Shown: piece by piece, positions 18,800 through 27,438 of the stretch
Numbering within the stretch: the first letter of the stretch is position 1
How the letters are laid out: every line of letters starts with the position of its first letter
NCBI GenBank assembly: GCA_016839705.1
Contig: JAEOTR010000014.1
Location: forward strand, 1-64,000
From: Promethearchaeota archaeon
Lineage (GTDB): Archaea > Asgardarchaeota > Lokiarchaeia > Sigyniarchaeales > SOKP01
Reading direction: 5' to 3'
Length of the DNA stretch: 64,000 nt
Notes under the pieces: model-generated
What the model was told of the DNA's origin: nothing
The model's database searches: none
The model's input: the letters and a program-made list of their open reading frames with translations, nothing else
Translations under genes and position numbers: made by a program

Positions 18800-19777
18800 A
18801 TGGTTGCAGAAAATATTGAAGATCTAATTACAAAGCAATTAAATTTTACACTACGTGAAACTAACTTTACAACCTTAGGGAAATTATATAAAGGAAAAGT
18901 TCGCGATAATTATATTAAAAATGATAAAAGGATAATTATTGCGACAGACAGGTTATCCGCATTTGATCGAGTTATTACCACTATTCCTTTTAAAGGTCAG
19001 ATGTTAAATCAGATCTCCTCTTTTTGGTTTGATAAAACAAAGGATATGGTAAAAAATCATATCATAAGTATACCCGATCCGAGTGTTTCAGTAGTTCATC
19101 AATGTGAAACCCTCCCGGTAGAAGTAATAATAAGAGCTTATATTACAGGTACTGCATGGCGTAATTATTTAAAAGGTCAACCTACTTCGGGAATAACGTT
19201 ACCAAAAGGATTAGAAAAAAATCAGAAATTAGATGACGTTCTCGTTACCCCTTCTACTAAAGCAGAATCCGGGCATGATATATATATTTCAAAAGAACAG
19301 ATTATTAAGGATAAATTAGTGGAAAGGAATATCTATGAAGAGATGGAGCAAGCAGCATTAAAATTATTTAGGTTTGGACAAGAATATTGTAAGAAAAATG
19401 GTCTTATTATGGTGGATACGAAATATGAATTTGGTATAAAAGACGGTGAGCTTATGTTAATTGATGAAATACATACTCAAGACTCTTCTAGATTTTGGAT
19501 TTTAGATTCCTATGAAAGCAAATTTGAAAACGGAGAAGAACCAGAGATTTTAGACAAGGAGATTTTTAGAGGATGGCTAATGGATACTTATCCCGATATA
19601 TTTCCTGATATCAAACCTGAAGATGACATACCCCCAATATCTGATGATATTAAGATTGAATTAGCAAAAAGATATATGAGAAGTTTTGAAAAAATTACTG
19701 GAATAGAATTTCAAGCTGAAGTTGCAGACGTTAATCAACGAATTCATGATAATTTAAAACAAGCTGATTATTTATAG
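18800..19777 (+). CDS. purC: Phosphoribosylaminoimidazole-succinocarboxamide synthase (SAICAR synthase)
   Basis: The enzyme joins CAIR and aspartate with ATP in purine synthesis. Motifs are YKGKVRDNY (N-terminal ATP loop), TDRLSAFDRV, GKGQ-like FKGQMLNQIS, RAYITGTAWRNY, and LIDEIHTQDSSRFW with the metal and substrate acids. At 325 residues it is the longer form, like yeast Ade1, rather than the ~240-residue bacterial form. It is followed at a distance by purSQL on the same strand, with one small membrane gene between. A TATA-like ATAATTAAAT lies just ahead of the ATG. Confidence 0.95.
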   Translation: MVAENIEDLITKQLNFTLRETNFTTLGKLYKGKVRDNYIKNDKRIIIATDRLSAFDRVITTIPFKGQMLNQISSFWFDKTKDMVKNHIISIPDPSVSVVHQCETLPVEVIIRAYITGTAWRNYLKGQPTSGITLPKGLEKNQKLDDVLVTPSTKAESGHDIYISKEQIIKDKLVERNIYEEMEQAALKLFRFGQEYCKKNGLIMVDTKYEFGIKDGELMLIDEIHTQDSSRFWILDSYESKFENGEEPEILDKEIFRGWLMDTYPDIFPDIKPEDDIPPISDDIKIELAKRYMRSFEKITGIEFQAEVADVNQRIHDNLKQADYL

Positions 19778-19790
19778 AAGGGAAGAAAAA

Positions 19791-19799
19791 TTTAAATAA
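19791..19799 (+). promoter_or_regulatory. TATA box, probable leaderless start
   Basis: TTTAAATAA is centred about 29 bases before the ATG at 19824, the normal distance from an archaeal TATA box to the transcription start, so the mRNA of the next small gene is probably leaderless. An AAAAA tract lies just upstream as a weak BRE. Confidence 0.5.
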
Positions 19800-19823
19800 T
19801 AAACAATTGTTTTTTATTATAGT

Positions 19824-20018
19824 ATGCTAGATTTAATTCTTCTGTTTCTTAATTTTCCGCTATTTCTGCTTAGTTTTGTCTTTTTAATACTCGATATTCG
19901 AAATTATAAAGAAAATAAGTATAAAGATCTCAGTACGAATAAATTACCCAAACGGAGTTCTTATAGTTTAGCATGTGGACTTTTAGCATTAATATTAGCT
20001 GTAATTATTAGTTTATAA
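19824..20018 (+). CDS. Small membrane protein with two TM segments
   Basis: This 64-residue protein has a hydrophobic helix at 2-24, a short charged basic loop (DIRNYKENKYKD and NKLPKRSS) and a second helix at about 46-63. The loop charge suggests both ends face outward. A well-placed TATA box ahead of the ATG and the two clean hydrophobic helices make it likely to be a real gene. No function is recognised. About 230 bases without a gene follow before purS. Confidence 0.6.
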   Translation: MLDLILLFLNFPLFLLSFVFLILDIRNYKENKYKDLSTNKLPKRSSYSLACGLLALILAVIISL

Positions 20019-20250
20019 GAGCGTTATCTGGCTTTCCTTCCATTTCTTTAGCCTATATCTAGATTTTAATTCTTCTGGTTTATGGACTATTAAATCCTAC
20101 AATCATTCATTAAATTATTACAAATAAACTTAATGCAATCGCTCGAAAAATCTAAATTAATAACAAGCTCATGTCGTTTTTGTCGATGGGAATTATTTTT
20201 AAGTTAATAAGAACTAATAAAAATATATACAACGCTATTTCTTCTTGAAG

Positions 20251-20520
20251 ATGACAACCTCTAATTATATAGTCGAAATTATAATGACTAACAAAGAAAT
20301 GGCACGCGACCCCGTAGGTGCAACAATAAAACGAGATCTTCTCGCAAAAAAAGGATATGATATGATTTCAAATGTTCGCAGTGGACAATATCTTCGCATT
20401 CATATTTCTGCTGAAAAGGAAGAACAAGCAAAAGAGATTGTCGAAGATATGTGTAACAAATTAAGGATATTTAACCCTGTTACCCAAAATTTAACAATTT
20501 TGCAAGTATCGAAATCATGA
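20251..20520 (+). CDS. purS: Phosphoribosylformylglycinamidine synthase subunit PurS
   Basis: This is the small dimeric subunit of the three-part FGAM synthase. At about 89 residues it has the PurS pattern: a beta strand, DPVGATIKRDLLAKKGYD, VRSGQYLRI, EEQAKEIVEDMCNKL and ending NPVTQNLTI. It bridges PurQ and PurL and helps pass ammonia. I chose the ATG at 20251; a TTG two codons upstream is also open. Its last four bases overlap the purQ start, so the two are translationally coupled. TATA-like AAAATATATAC lies about 30 bases upstream. Confidence 0.93.
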   Translation: MTTSNYIVEIIMTNKEMARDPVGATIKRDLLAKKGYDMISNVRSGQYLRIHISAEKEEQAKEIVEDMCNKLRIFNPVTQNLTILQVSKS

Positions 20521-21227
20521 ATATAAAAATTGCCGTAATTCAATTTCCGGCTGCCAACTGCGATTTTGATGCCATTCACGTACTAAATAATGTAATGAAT
20601 ATTAAAGCAGATTTAGTGTGGCATAACCATTTTAAAGAGTCACAATATGATGGAGTTGTTTTGCCAGGGGGTTTTTCATTTGGAGATTATCTAAGAGCAG
20701 GAATAATCGCTGCCCACAGCCCTGCAGTCGATGAAGCGAGAATAATGCTTAAAGATGGAAGACCTGTAATAGGAATATGTAATGGTTTTCAGATTCTAAC
20801 AGAAGCCCAATTTCTTCCTGGCGCGTTATTGCGTAATGAGTCCCTCAAGTTTAGTTGTAAATGGGTGAATCTCAAAGTAGAAAATAATAAGACTGCCTTT
20901 ACTAATAAATTGAAAGTAGGCGATGTGATTGATATTCCCATAGCTCATGGAGAAGGACGTTATTATACTGACGATTTAAAGGGATTGAGAGAAAATAATC
21001 AAATTGTTTTTAGATATTCTAATGAGAAAGGGGAATTCGAAAAAGAAGCTAATCCTAATGGTTCATTAGATAATATTGCTGGGGTATGTAATTTAGAACA
21101 TAATTGTATAGGATTGATGCCTCATCCCGAACGTGCGTCAGAAGCAATTCTAAGCCCAAAAGGAACGGAACATGGGAAGTTGATTTTTGAATCCATGATT
21201 GAGTTTATAAAACGGAGGGTATCATAA
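20517..21227 (+). CDS. purQ: Phosphoribosylformylglycinamidine synthase glutaminase subunit PurQ
   Basis: This class I glutamine amidotransferase supplies ammonia to PurL. The triad is visible: the nucleophile Cys in IGICNGFQIL (about residue 85), and His and Glu in LMPHPERASE (about 200-204). GGFSFGDYLRAG near 60 is the typical PurQ oxyanion region. The length of 236 is normal for stand-alone PurQ. It overlaps purS by four bases, and its stop shares one base with the purL start, so purSQL is one operon. Confidence 0.95.
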   Translation: MNIKIAVIQFPAANCDFDAIHVLNNVMNIKADLVWHNHFKESQYDGVVLPGGFSFGDYLRAGIIAAHSPAVDEARIMLKDGRPVIGICNGFQILTEAQFLPGALLRNESLKFSCKWVNLKVENNKTAFTNKLKVGDVIDIPIAHGEGRYYTDDLKGLRENNQIVFRYSNEKGEFEKEANPNGSLDNIAGVCNLEHNCIGLMPHPERASEAILSPKGTEHGKLIFESMIEFIKRRVS

Positions 21228-23473
21228 TGACGAAGGTAAAGCTTGACGGTGAAGATATTGACGTTGAAATGACAGAAGATGAATTTAAAAAAGTTAATGA
21301 TTTATTGAGTAGAGAACCAAACATCACTGAATTAGGGATGTTTGATGTTATGTGGAGTGAACATTGTTCTTATAAATCATCACGTCCCAAATTAAAATTA
21401 TTTGAGGATGCGGAGGCAAATTATGATTATGTTTTAGCGGGCCCGGGACAAGACGCAGGTGTTATCGATATTGGTGATGGGTATGCTCTAGCGTTCAGAA
21501 TTGAATCCCACAATCACCCTTCAGCTATTGAACCTTATCATGGTGCTGCCACGGGAATCGGTGGAATAATAAGAGATATTTTATGCATGGGTGTTCGACC
21601 AATCGCTCTTTTAGATCCCTTGAGATTTGGGCGTTTAAAAGGCAATCCCCACTCACAGTGGCTGTTTAAATATGTTGTAAAAGGTATTGCGGATTATGGG
21701 AATTGTACAGGAATTCCTACTATTGGAGGGGAAGTTGAGTTTGATGACAGTTTTGAAAGCAACTGCATTGTAAATGTAGCTTGCATAGGTTTGGGAACAA
21801 TTGAAGATTTTAAACATGCGCCAAGTAGAGCTTATAACCCGGGTGATTATTTAATTTTAATGGGAGGATCGACTGGTAGAGATGGAATCCATGGAGTAAC
21901 CTTTGCTTCACGTACGCTAACAGAGATGTCTGAGACTGATAGACCCGCTGTTCAAATTGGTGATCCTTTTATAAAGAAGATGATTATTGAAGCTACTTTA
22001 GAAGCTGTTAAAACGGGATATGTAAGAGGCTTAAAGGATCTTGGAGGAGGGGGCTTAACATGTGCAACTAGTGAATTGACAGGTGACGGGAACACTGGGG
22101 CAAAAGTTGATTTAAAAAAAGTTTTTACTAGAGAACCTGGCATGAATTCTTATGAAATTATGCTTTCTGAATCACAGGAACGAATGGCTTTCATAGTAAA
22201 ACCTGACGGATTAGAAGATATTCTTGATATCTTTACAAAATATGAAATGAATTTTGCTGTAATTGGTAGAACAGATGATTCTAAAGTTCTAAAGGTCTTT
22301 GATGATGAAAAACTGGTAGTAAATATCCCTGCAAAAGCTCTTTCTGAATCACCAACTATTAAACGCGAAGAGAAACGACCTTCCTACTTAGATGAATTAT
22401 TAACCCAAAAAACTCCTGAACCAAATTTGGATTTAGATGAAATAATTTATAAATTAATTGCATCAGAAAATATATGTAGTAAAGAATGGGTTTATCGACA
22501 ATATGATCATGAAGTGGGGGTAAGATCAGTTGTTAAGTGTGGGGAAGGAGATTCTGGAGTTTTAAGAGTCATTGGTACTGATAAATTTATTGCTGCGAGT
22601 GTTGGTGTTAATTCAAAACATTGTTTCTTAGATCCTTATGAAGGGGCAAAAGGGGGATTAGTTGAAGAATGTGGAAATGTAATATCAAACGGTGCTAAAC
22701 CATTGGCGATGGTAAATTGTTGCAATTTTGGAAATCCTGAAATCCCGGAATCATTTTGGTATTTTTCTAAAGCTGTTCAAGGTATGAATGATTTTTGTAG
22801 AGCTCTAAAAATACCTATAGTAGGTGGAAATGTATCATTCTATAACGAAGACGATGTAAAAAAGACCGCGATTAAAGCTACTCCTGAGATTATGATAGTG
22901 GGTATAATTGAAGGTGAAAAGAAAATTATTACTCTCCCTTTTAAGGAGGTGGGGAATGATGTTTTTCTGATTGGGGAAACTAAAGCTGAATTAGGAGGAT
23001 CTGAATACCATTCTGTTATTCACAACCTAGAAGGTGGTAAACCTCCGATTGTAAATGAAGAGATAATACAAAATAGATGGGATTTTCTTTTTGAATTATA
23101 TAATAGAAATCTGGTGAAAGCAAATCATGATGTTAACAAGGGGGGTATTCTAATTACTATTTCAGAGATGTGCTTTAAAAATAAATTGGGAGTTGATCTT
23201 GATTTTGCTGATTGTTATAATGAACATCTAAGAGATGACGAATTTCTATTTAGTGAGTCAGTGGGTAGATTTATTATTGAAACCAGCCCAGAAGATCATG
23301 ATCTTATACTAGACTTAGCTAAAGAGTTTAATATAAATGTAAAAAAAATTGGTTTATTGATTTCTAAACCTATAATTAGCGTAAGTGGACTAAAATCTGA
23401 CCAATTCAATCTCAACTTAGATAAAATGAAGGAATTATATGACTCTACAATACCAAACTTGATGGAAATTTAA
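21227..23473 (+). CDS. purL: Phosphoribosylformylglycinamidine synthase subunit PurL
   Basis: This is the synthetase subunit of FGAM synthase, which converts FGAR to FGAM with ATP and ammonia. At 748 residues it is the short archaeal/Gram-positive form. Motifs include MFDVMWSEHCSYKSS (about 38-52), FRIESHNHPSAIEPY, GAATGIGGIIRDI, LGGGGLTCATSEL and, in the second half, VGGNVSFYNE. It lacks the glutaminase and PurS parts, which the two preceding genes supply. A 180-base AT-rich gap follows before the next gene. Confidence 0.96.
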   Translation: MTKVKLDGEDIDVEMTEDEFKKVNDLLSREPNITELGMFDVMWSEHCSYKSSRPKLKLFEDAEANYDYVLAGPGQDAGVIDIGDGYALAFRIESHNHPSAIEPYHGAATGIGGIIRDILCMGVRPIALLDPLRFGRLKGNPHSQWLFKYVVKGIADYGNCTGIPTIGGEVEFDDSFESNCIVNVACIGLGTIEDFKHAPSRAYNPGDYLILMGGSTGRDGIHGVTFASRTLTEMSETDRPAVQIGDPFIKKMIIEATLEAVKTGYVRGLKDLGGGGLTCATSELTGDGNTGAKVDLKKVFTREPGMNSYEIMLSESQERMAFIVKPDGLEDILDIFTKYEMNFAVIGRTDDSKVLKVFDDEKLVVNIPAKALSESPTIKREEKRPSYLDELLTQKTPEPNLDLDEIIYKLIASENICSKEWVYRQYDHEVGVRSVVKCGEGDSGVLRVIGTDKFIAASVGVNSKHCFLDPYEGAKGGLVEECGNVISNGAKPLAMVNCCNFGNPEIPESFWYFSKAVQGMNDFCRALKIPIVGGNVSFYNEDDVKKTAIKATPEIMIVGIIEGEKKIITLPFKEVGNDVFLIGETKAELGGSEYHSVIHNLEGGKPPIVNEEIIQNRWDFLFELYNRNLVKANHDVNKGGILITISEMCFKNKLGVDLDFADCYNEHLRDDEFLFSESVGRFIIETSPEDHDLILDLAKEFNINVKKIGLLISKPIISVSGLKSDQFNLNLDKMKELYDSTIPNLMEI

Positions 23474-23671
23474 TTGAGATGTTTTTGGTAAATATTTTCA
23501 ATTCACTACAGTTTATGGCTTAAATTGATTAATTTAAGAAATAAAATATCATTTGATATTCAACATTGTTCGTCTTTCACGAACATTTTTAAATCAAAAC
23601 CAAAACTTTGATATATTTTCCTAATTTAAAATAATATTGAAGTACTACTGAATTAATTGGGAAGTGAGATC

Positions 23672-23878
23672 ATGAGTCTTCGTTGTCGTGCTTGTATTAA
23701 ATGCAAAACATATATTGTAATTCATGCTGATAATCCCGTAAATCAGGTAGAAATAAAAAATTTTGAAAGAAAACATACAAGCCATACCATTATGACCGTG
23801 GATCTTAATGAAGTGAAAGGAATTTATAGTCCATTTGCAAGTAATGGTGGCGTTAATCCGTCTGAAGAAAATGGTTAA
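23672..23878 (+). CDS. Small CxxC protein of unknown function
   Basis: This 68-residue protein begins MSLRCRACIKCKTYIVIH, with three spaced cysteines in a basic N-terminus, followed by NQVEIKNFERKHTSHTIMTV, which reads as one strand-helix-strand unit. The tail is loose. The cysteine pattern could bind a metal. I chose the ATG at 23672 because it has GAAGTGAG about 7 bases ahead, a weak ribosome-binding site; an upstream TTG at 23657 adds five residues. The family is not recognised, though it looks like a conserved archaeal small protein. Confidence 0.6.
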   Translation: MSLRCRACIKCKTYIVIHADNPVNQVEIKNFERKHTSHTIMTVDLNEVKGIYSPFASNGGVNPSEENG

Positions 23879-24005
23879 TATTCTTTAGAGTTTGGTATTT
23901 TCTTACTTATTTTTAAATGATTGTTTACATTTCTGAAATTAATTAAATTTTAATAGGAATATTATCTTTGGAATCTAGGAAATGTCCAAATCTAATATGA
24001 GCAAC

Positions 24006-24014
24006 TTATATAAA
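24006..24014 (+). promoter_or_regulatory. TATA box of the zinc-ribbon protein gene
   Basis: TTATATAAA is a good archaeal TATA element. It would place transcription start near 24035-24040, giving a leader of about 85 bases that includes a 20-codon upstream reading frame at 24071-24133. Confidence 0.4.
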
Positions 24015-24123
24015 ACTCTCTTTTAATATAAGAATAGGTACCCAAACCAGTAAATTACATAAAAAGATTCATGCAGAAAGGAGATTTAAGCAAAAATCAA
24101 ATAATGAAAGAACTGGAGGATAC

Positions 24124-24639
24124 TTGTTTATAAATTCAAAAAGAAAAAACTCTGACGAAAATAATATGCAGGAGATTAAAAAGAAGTGTGATTTTTTAAA
24201 GCACTTATTTGACATAATAAATGATGGCGCTACGGGATTTGAACTAGCTTATGAAGTTGAGAAAAATCTAGAAGTTAAAAGTTTAATTTATGATGGCATT
24301 TTGTTTTACAACACATTTATAGAAATTGGGAGTAAGAAATTTCTGGATGTTCCTGATAAAGTTAAAAAAGATTATCAATCTTTTAAAACAATTGAAGATA
24401 CTGAAAAATTTATATTTATGGTATGGTTAAAAGATACAATCACCACACTGGAGAAAAAAATCCAACCTAAAGAGGATTATGCGAAATTTGTTGAAGCTAA
24501 AAAGGCCCAAGAGATAAGGGAAGCTATGGAGAAATTACACAAAAGACTGACTCATTGTAAAAATTGTGGGGCACAGATTCGAAGTAAAAAACAATTATTA
24601 TGTGAGGGATGTGGAGAAATCCTTATGGAAGGTATTTAA
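24124..24639 (+). CDS. Helical protein with C-terminal zinc ribbon
   Basis: This 171-residue, charged, helical protein ends in a zinc ribbon with CKNCGAQ and CEGCGEI (four Cys within 145-167). The body (20-140) shows no recognised domain. I chose the TTG start because GGAGG lies five bases before it (24115-24119), one of the clearest Shine-Dalgarno sites in the window; an ATG at 24166 would remove 14 residues. A short overlapping upstream frame (24071-24133) ends nine bases inside the gene and may couple its translation. Function is unknown. Confidence 0.6.
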   Translation: MFINSKRKNSDENNMQEIKKKCDFLKHLFDIINDGATGFELAYEVEKNLEVKSLIYDGILFYNTFIEIGSKKFLDVPDKVKKDYQSFKTIEDTEKFIFMVWLKDTITTLEKKIQPKEDYAKFVEAKKAQEIREAMEKLHKRLTHCKNCGAQIRSKKQLLCEGCGEILMEGI

Positions 24640-24734
24640 CAAAAACAAAGATCGAGCTCCTTAGTTAAAAACTTCACTCTTCCTAAGTAAATACTAATAA
24701 AAAAAGAAAAAAATATTATTTAAATTTAAACATT

Positions 24735-26204
24735 TTAACTTTCAATCTTGGTACCACACCATTTACAGAACTTTTCTGTTTCTGTGAGTTTACTCCCACA
24801 CAATGAACAGGTTTTTGCGCTTGCGGGGGTTATTACATCAGAGCTTACAGTCTGTCTCCCTTCCACTTTCCCCCCACATTTAGGGCAAAATTTTGAATCA
24901 CTATGCAGTGTAGCACCGCAACGAATACAATTAAGTTCTGTGATTGGAGCTTTCTTGTATGGGGATCCTTTAGTCCCTTTAGCAGGCGTTTTCTCAGGTT
25001 CTTTAAGCTTGAGCTTTTTTTGACCTCTTCTTGAGACAACTGCTGCGATTATTACAATTGCAACGACTCCTAGGATAATCCAAAAGATCCATTGTATATC
25101 AATCCATCTCTCAGTAGAAGATTTCCCCGTATCATAACTCACATCGAAAGTAATGGTTGTAGATTCCTCGGGTGAATTCATTGGATCAAAATAAATGAAG
25201 AAATACCAATTTCCTGCTTTAGGAACATAAAAAGTTTCACCTAATATATCTTTTGTTTCATTTCTATGAAAATCCATTAGAGTGAAATCTACAACTCCAC
25301 TTTCTGTGAAATTTACGGTAAAGTCAACATCAACGCTTGTCCCCCCATCGTTATACCAAACCACATAATAGTCATTTGCACTCGGTATTGCTAGAGATCC
25401 TGTGTCGCCATTAGTATTTGGCTCATCTACATAAAAAGATGGTGAACCTCCTTGATCCCATAAATAAAGATCATTACCATCTCCAATGAAGAAATCTACT
25501 AGTCCAGATGTGTTAAAGACATAATCTATTGATGATCCGGGTCTTAAGAAAAACCAAAGGTATTCATATTCATTATTAAGGAGATTAATTGAACCGATTT
25601 CGGTGGTAAGGAAAGATCTCGTGGGTACAGATTCAAATGGACGATCATCAATACCAAAGTTTATATCAGCTATAGAAGATTGGATTCTATTAATCGTGAT
25701 GCCATTATCTTTTTCAATATATTCAAATTCATACCAGAATTCATTATAATACAATGTCTCTGTGGAACGATATGACACATTACCATTCACATCTGCATCG
25801 CTAAACGGGAACAAGAATGCAACACCTGCTATTGGAAGCAAAATTAGAGCTAAGGTGATTACAAGTACAACACCTCCACCAACATATACCGGAGAATAAT
25901 ACCAAGGACGATAATAATGTCCTGCCCACCATGGATTATACCACCAACGGTAATACCAAGGTCGATGGTACCACCACCAGGGTCTATAATATCTACGATG
26001 TGGTCTATATCCTCTGTGAGAATAAGGTCCGGATCTTGATGTTACTCGAGAAGCACCCGTCCTCCCAAATGGTCTCCCACTTGGTCTACCATAACCACTC
26101 CGACCTCCGAATCCACCACCGCGAAAACCACCACCTCTGAATCCACCTCCACCACCGCGAAAACCACCACCGCCTCGGAATCCACCTCCACCTCCTCTAG
26201 GCAT
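24735..26204 (-). CDS. Two-TM protein with Gly/Arg-rich N-terminus, outer beta domain and two zinc ribbons
   Basis: This 489-residue protein of unusual build opens with five FRGG-type repeats (1-50), then a Trp/Tyr/Arg/Pro-rich stretch (65-105), TM1 (about 108-134), a loop of about 235 residues with beta-rich Asp/Ser/Tyr sequence, TM2 (about 371-390), a basic linker, and two C4 zinc ribbons (Cys426/429/440/443 and 466/469/480/483). The strong positive charge puts both ends in the cytoplasm and the loop outside. RGG tracts in other proteins bind RNA or drive condensation; that use here is an inference. It starts two bases after the end of the CBS-domain membrane gene, so the two form one operon. 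No known family is recognised as a whole. Confidence 0.75.
   Translation of the reverse strand: MPRGGGGGFRGGGGFRGGGGGFRGGGFRGGGFGGRSGYGRPSGRPFGRTGASRVTSRSGPYSHRGYRPHRRYYRPWWWYHRPWYYRWWYNPWWAGHYYRPWYYSPVYVGGGVVLVITLALILLPIAGVAFLFPFSDADVNGNVSYRSTETLYYNEFWYEFEYIEKDNGITINRIQSSIADINFGIDDRPFESVPTRSFLTTEIGSINLLNNEYEYLWFFLRPGSSIDYVFNTSGLVDFFIGDGNDLYLWDQGGSPSFYVDEPNTNGDTGSLAIPSANDYYVVWYNDGGTSVDVDFTVNFTESGVVDFTLMDFHRNETKDILGETFYVPKAGNWYFFIYFDPMNSPEESTTITFDVSYDTGKSSTERWIDIQWIFWIILGVVAIVIIAAVVSRRGQKKLKLKEPEKTPAKGTKGSPYKKAPITELNCIRCGATLHSDSKFCPKCGGKVEGRQTVSSDVITPASAKTCSLCGSKLTETEKFCKWCGTKIES
26107..26204 (-). repeat. Tandem FRGGG-coding repeat
   Basis: Imperfect short repeats with the unit CCACCACCTCTGAATCCACC and variants encode the glycine/arginine-rich N-terminus of the membrane protein. 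The GC content is visibly higher than in the surroundings. Such tracts expand and contract readily, so length may differ between strains. Confidence 0.7.
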
Positions 26205-26206
26205 TT

Positions 26207-27217
26207 TTAACTTGCCACCTCTTTCTTCATAGATTCAACAGTTTCCTTTTCCCTAAAGATGTAATCTCTATTTATGGCTAGTAATACTAGAATCATTGAT
26301 AAAATTGACAATGTTAATCCAATGCTATCAATTGTTATAATAGGTTTAGGGATTGCAGTTGCAAAAGCAATACCAAACAAAATCCACTCAAAAACCATAA
26401 AGAACACAAAAAGTCCAGGAATTATTGTCCTCACAATTCTACCCGTTTGCAAGTTTCTGGTGTCAGAAAAGCTCACGTATATTATGGAGAACAAACAGAT
26501 TATTCCAAAAATCAATAAGAATATGCTAAATATCGCTATTACAATCCATATTGGATGGAGTCTGCCTATTTCAAGAAAAGGTGCTATTATACTTAAACTC
26601 CTAGCTTCAAACAAATAGTAGGTTACTTTTCCACCTCCAGTCAAAATAGACCCCAACAAGCTCCAAAGATCATCTGAACTCCCGGAAAAAAAGCCATATA
26701 CCCCAGTAAGTGGTAGAATAATACCCAAAGTAAATGCTAGTATAACACATACGCTAGCAAACCAAAATTCGGCAACCCTTGTATTTCTTACGGGAATTAA
26801 TCCAATTTCATCTACGTTCTGATCAGGTATGTAACTCCAACAATCTTGGATGGTACTTACTCCAATCAATTTTCCATTCTCAACTACAGGAACTACATTT
26901 ACATTTAAATCACGCATACGTGTAAATGCTTCCACAACTGGCGTGTTTAGGGATACAGGTGTAATATTATACATTGTACTAAGAATTTTCTCAGATTTTG
27001 AGTCTTTTCCTTCTGCTACAATATTCTGTACGATATCAATATCTGCGATAACACCAAGAACTTTTTGTGCCTCTCCTTCAACTACAACCAAATCTGGAAC
27101 CCCTAGTTCTTTCATTTTTTTAGCTGCTTCTTGAATTGTTGCTTTTGAGTCAATTATGCCATATTCATCATCGATGACAAGATCTTTTACAAAATATTCT
27201 TTTTTAGTTAATGTCAT
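26207..27217 (-). CDS. CBS-domain membrane protein, four TM segments
   Basis: This 336-residue protein has a tandem CBS pair in the first 135 residues (DIDIVQNIV in the first and VSTIQDCW closing the second), the module that usually senses adenine nucleotides or S-adenosyl compounds. Four hydrophobic segments follow (about 148-172, 222-250, 263-288 and 295-317). The membrane part has no recognised channel or transporter signature. The CBS pair would face the cytoplasm. It is the first gene of an operon with the Gly/Arg-rich zinc-ribbon membrane protein two bases downstream, so a shared complex that responds to nucleotide state is a reasonable inference. Confidence 0.8.
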   Translation of the reverse strand: MTLTKKEYFVKDLVIDDEYGIIDSKATIQEAAKKMKELGVPDLVVVEGEAQKVLGVIADIDIVQNIVAEGKDSKSEKILSTMYNITPVSLNTPVVEAFTRMRDLNVNVVPVVENGKLIGVSTIQDCWSYIPDQNVDEIGLIPVRNTRVAEFWFASVCVILAFTLGIILPLTGVYGFFSGSSDDLWSLLGSILTGGGKVTYYLFEARSLSIIAPFLEIGRLHPIWIVIAIFSIFLLIFGIICLFSIIYVSFSDTRNLQTGRIVRTIIPGLFVFFMVFEWILFGIAFATAIPKPIITIDSIGLTLSILSMILVLLAINRDYIFREKETVESMKKEVAS

Positions 27218-27277
27218 AAATTATGCATCTCATTTTTCTGTTAAATTAATTTTCTATGAAAAATACGCAATATAAAA

Positions 27278-27286
27278 TATTTAAAT
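27278..27286 (-). promoter_or_regulatory. TATA box for the CBS/zinc-ribbon membrane operon
   Basis: On the minus strand ATTTAAATA lies 61 bases before the ATG at 27217. This would start transcription near 27255 and leave a leader of about 35-40 bases. Confidence 0.45.
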
Positions 27287-27438
27287 GTTTTTGTTAAACG
27301 GAATTACTCATAGCAAAAATTAGTCTCTTAAAAATTGGTCTATATATCCTTTAAATTACCTAATCTATAATTTTGTTATTCTTACTCAAAATTTTACAAA
27401 TCGACAATAGAATATTAGATTATCATAATAGTAAATAA

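Noticed and set aside
24748-25023. Plus-strand frame of 91 codons opposite the zinc-ribbon membrane gene
   Set aside because: It is the shadow of zinc-ribbon codons, and its composition is that of antisense coding.
26107-26204. Short tandem DNA repeats that look like a CRISPR-like or satellite array
   Set aside because: The repeats are in frame and encode the glycine/arginine-rich N-terminus; there are no unique spacers.
26274-26618. Plus-strand open frame of 114 codons opposite the CBS membrane gene
   Set aside because: It mirrors the hydrophobic codons of the minus-strand gene, has no family likeness and no start signal.
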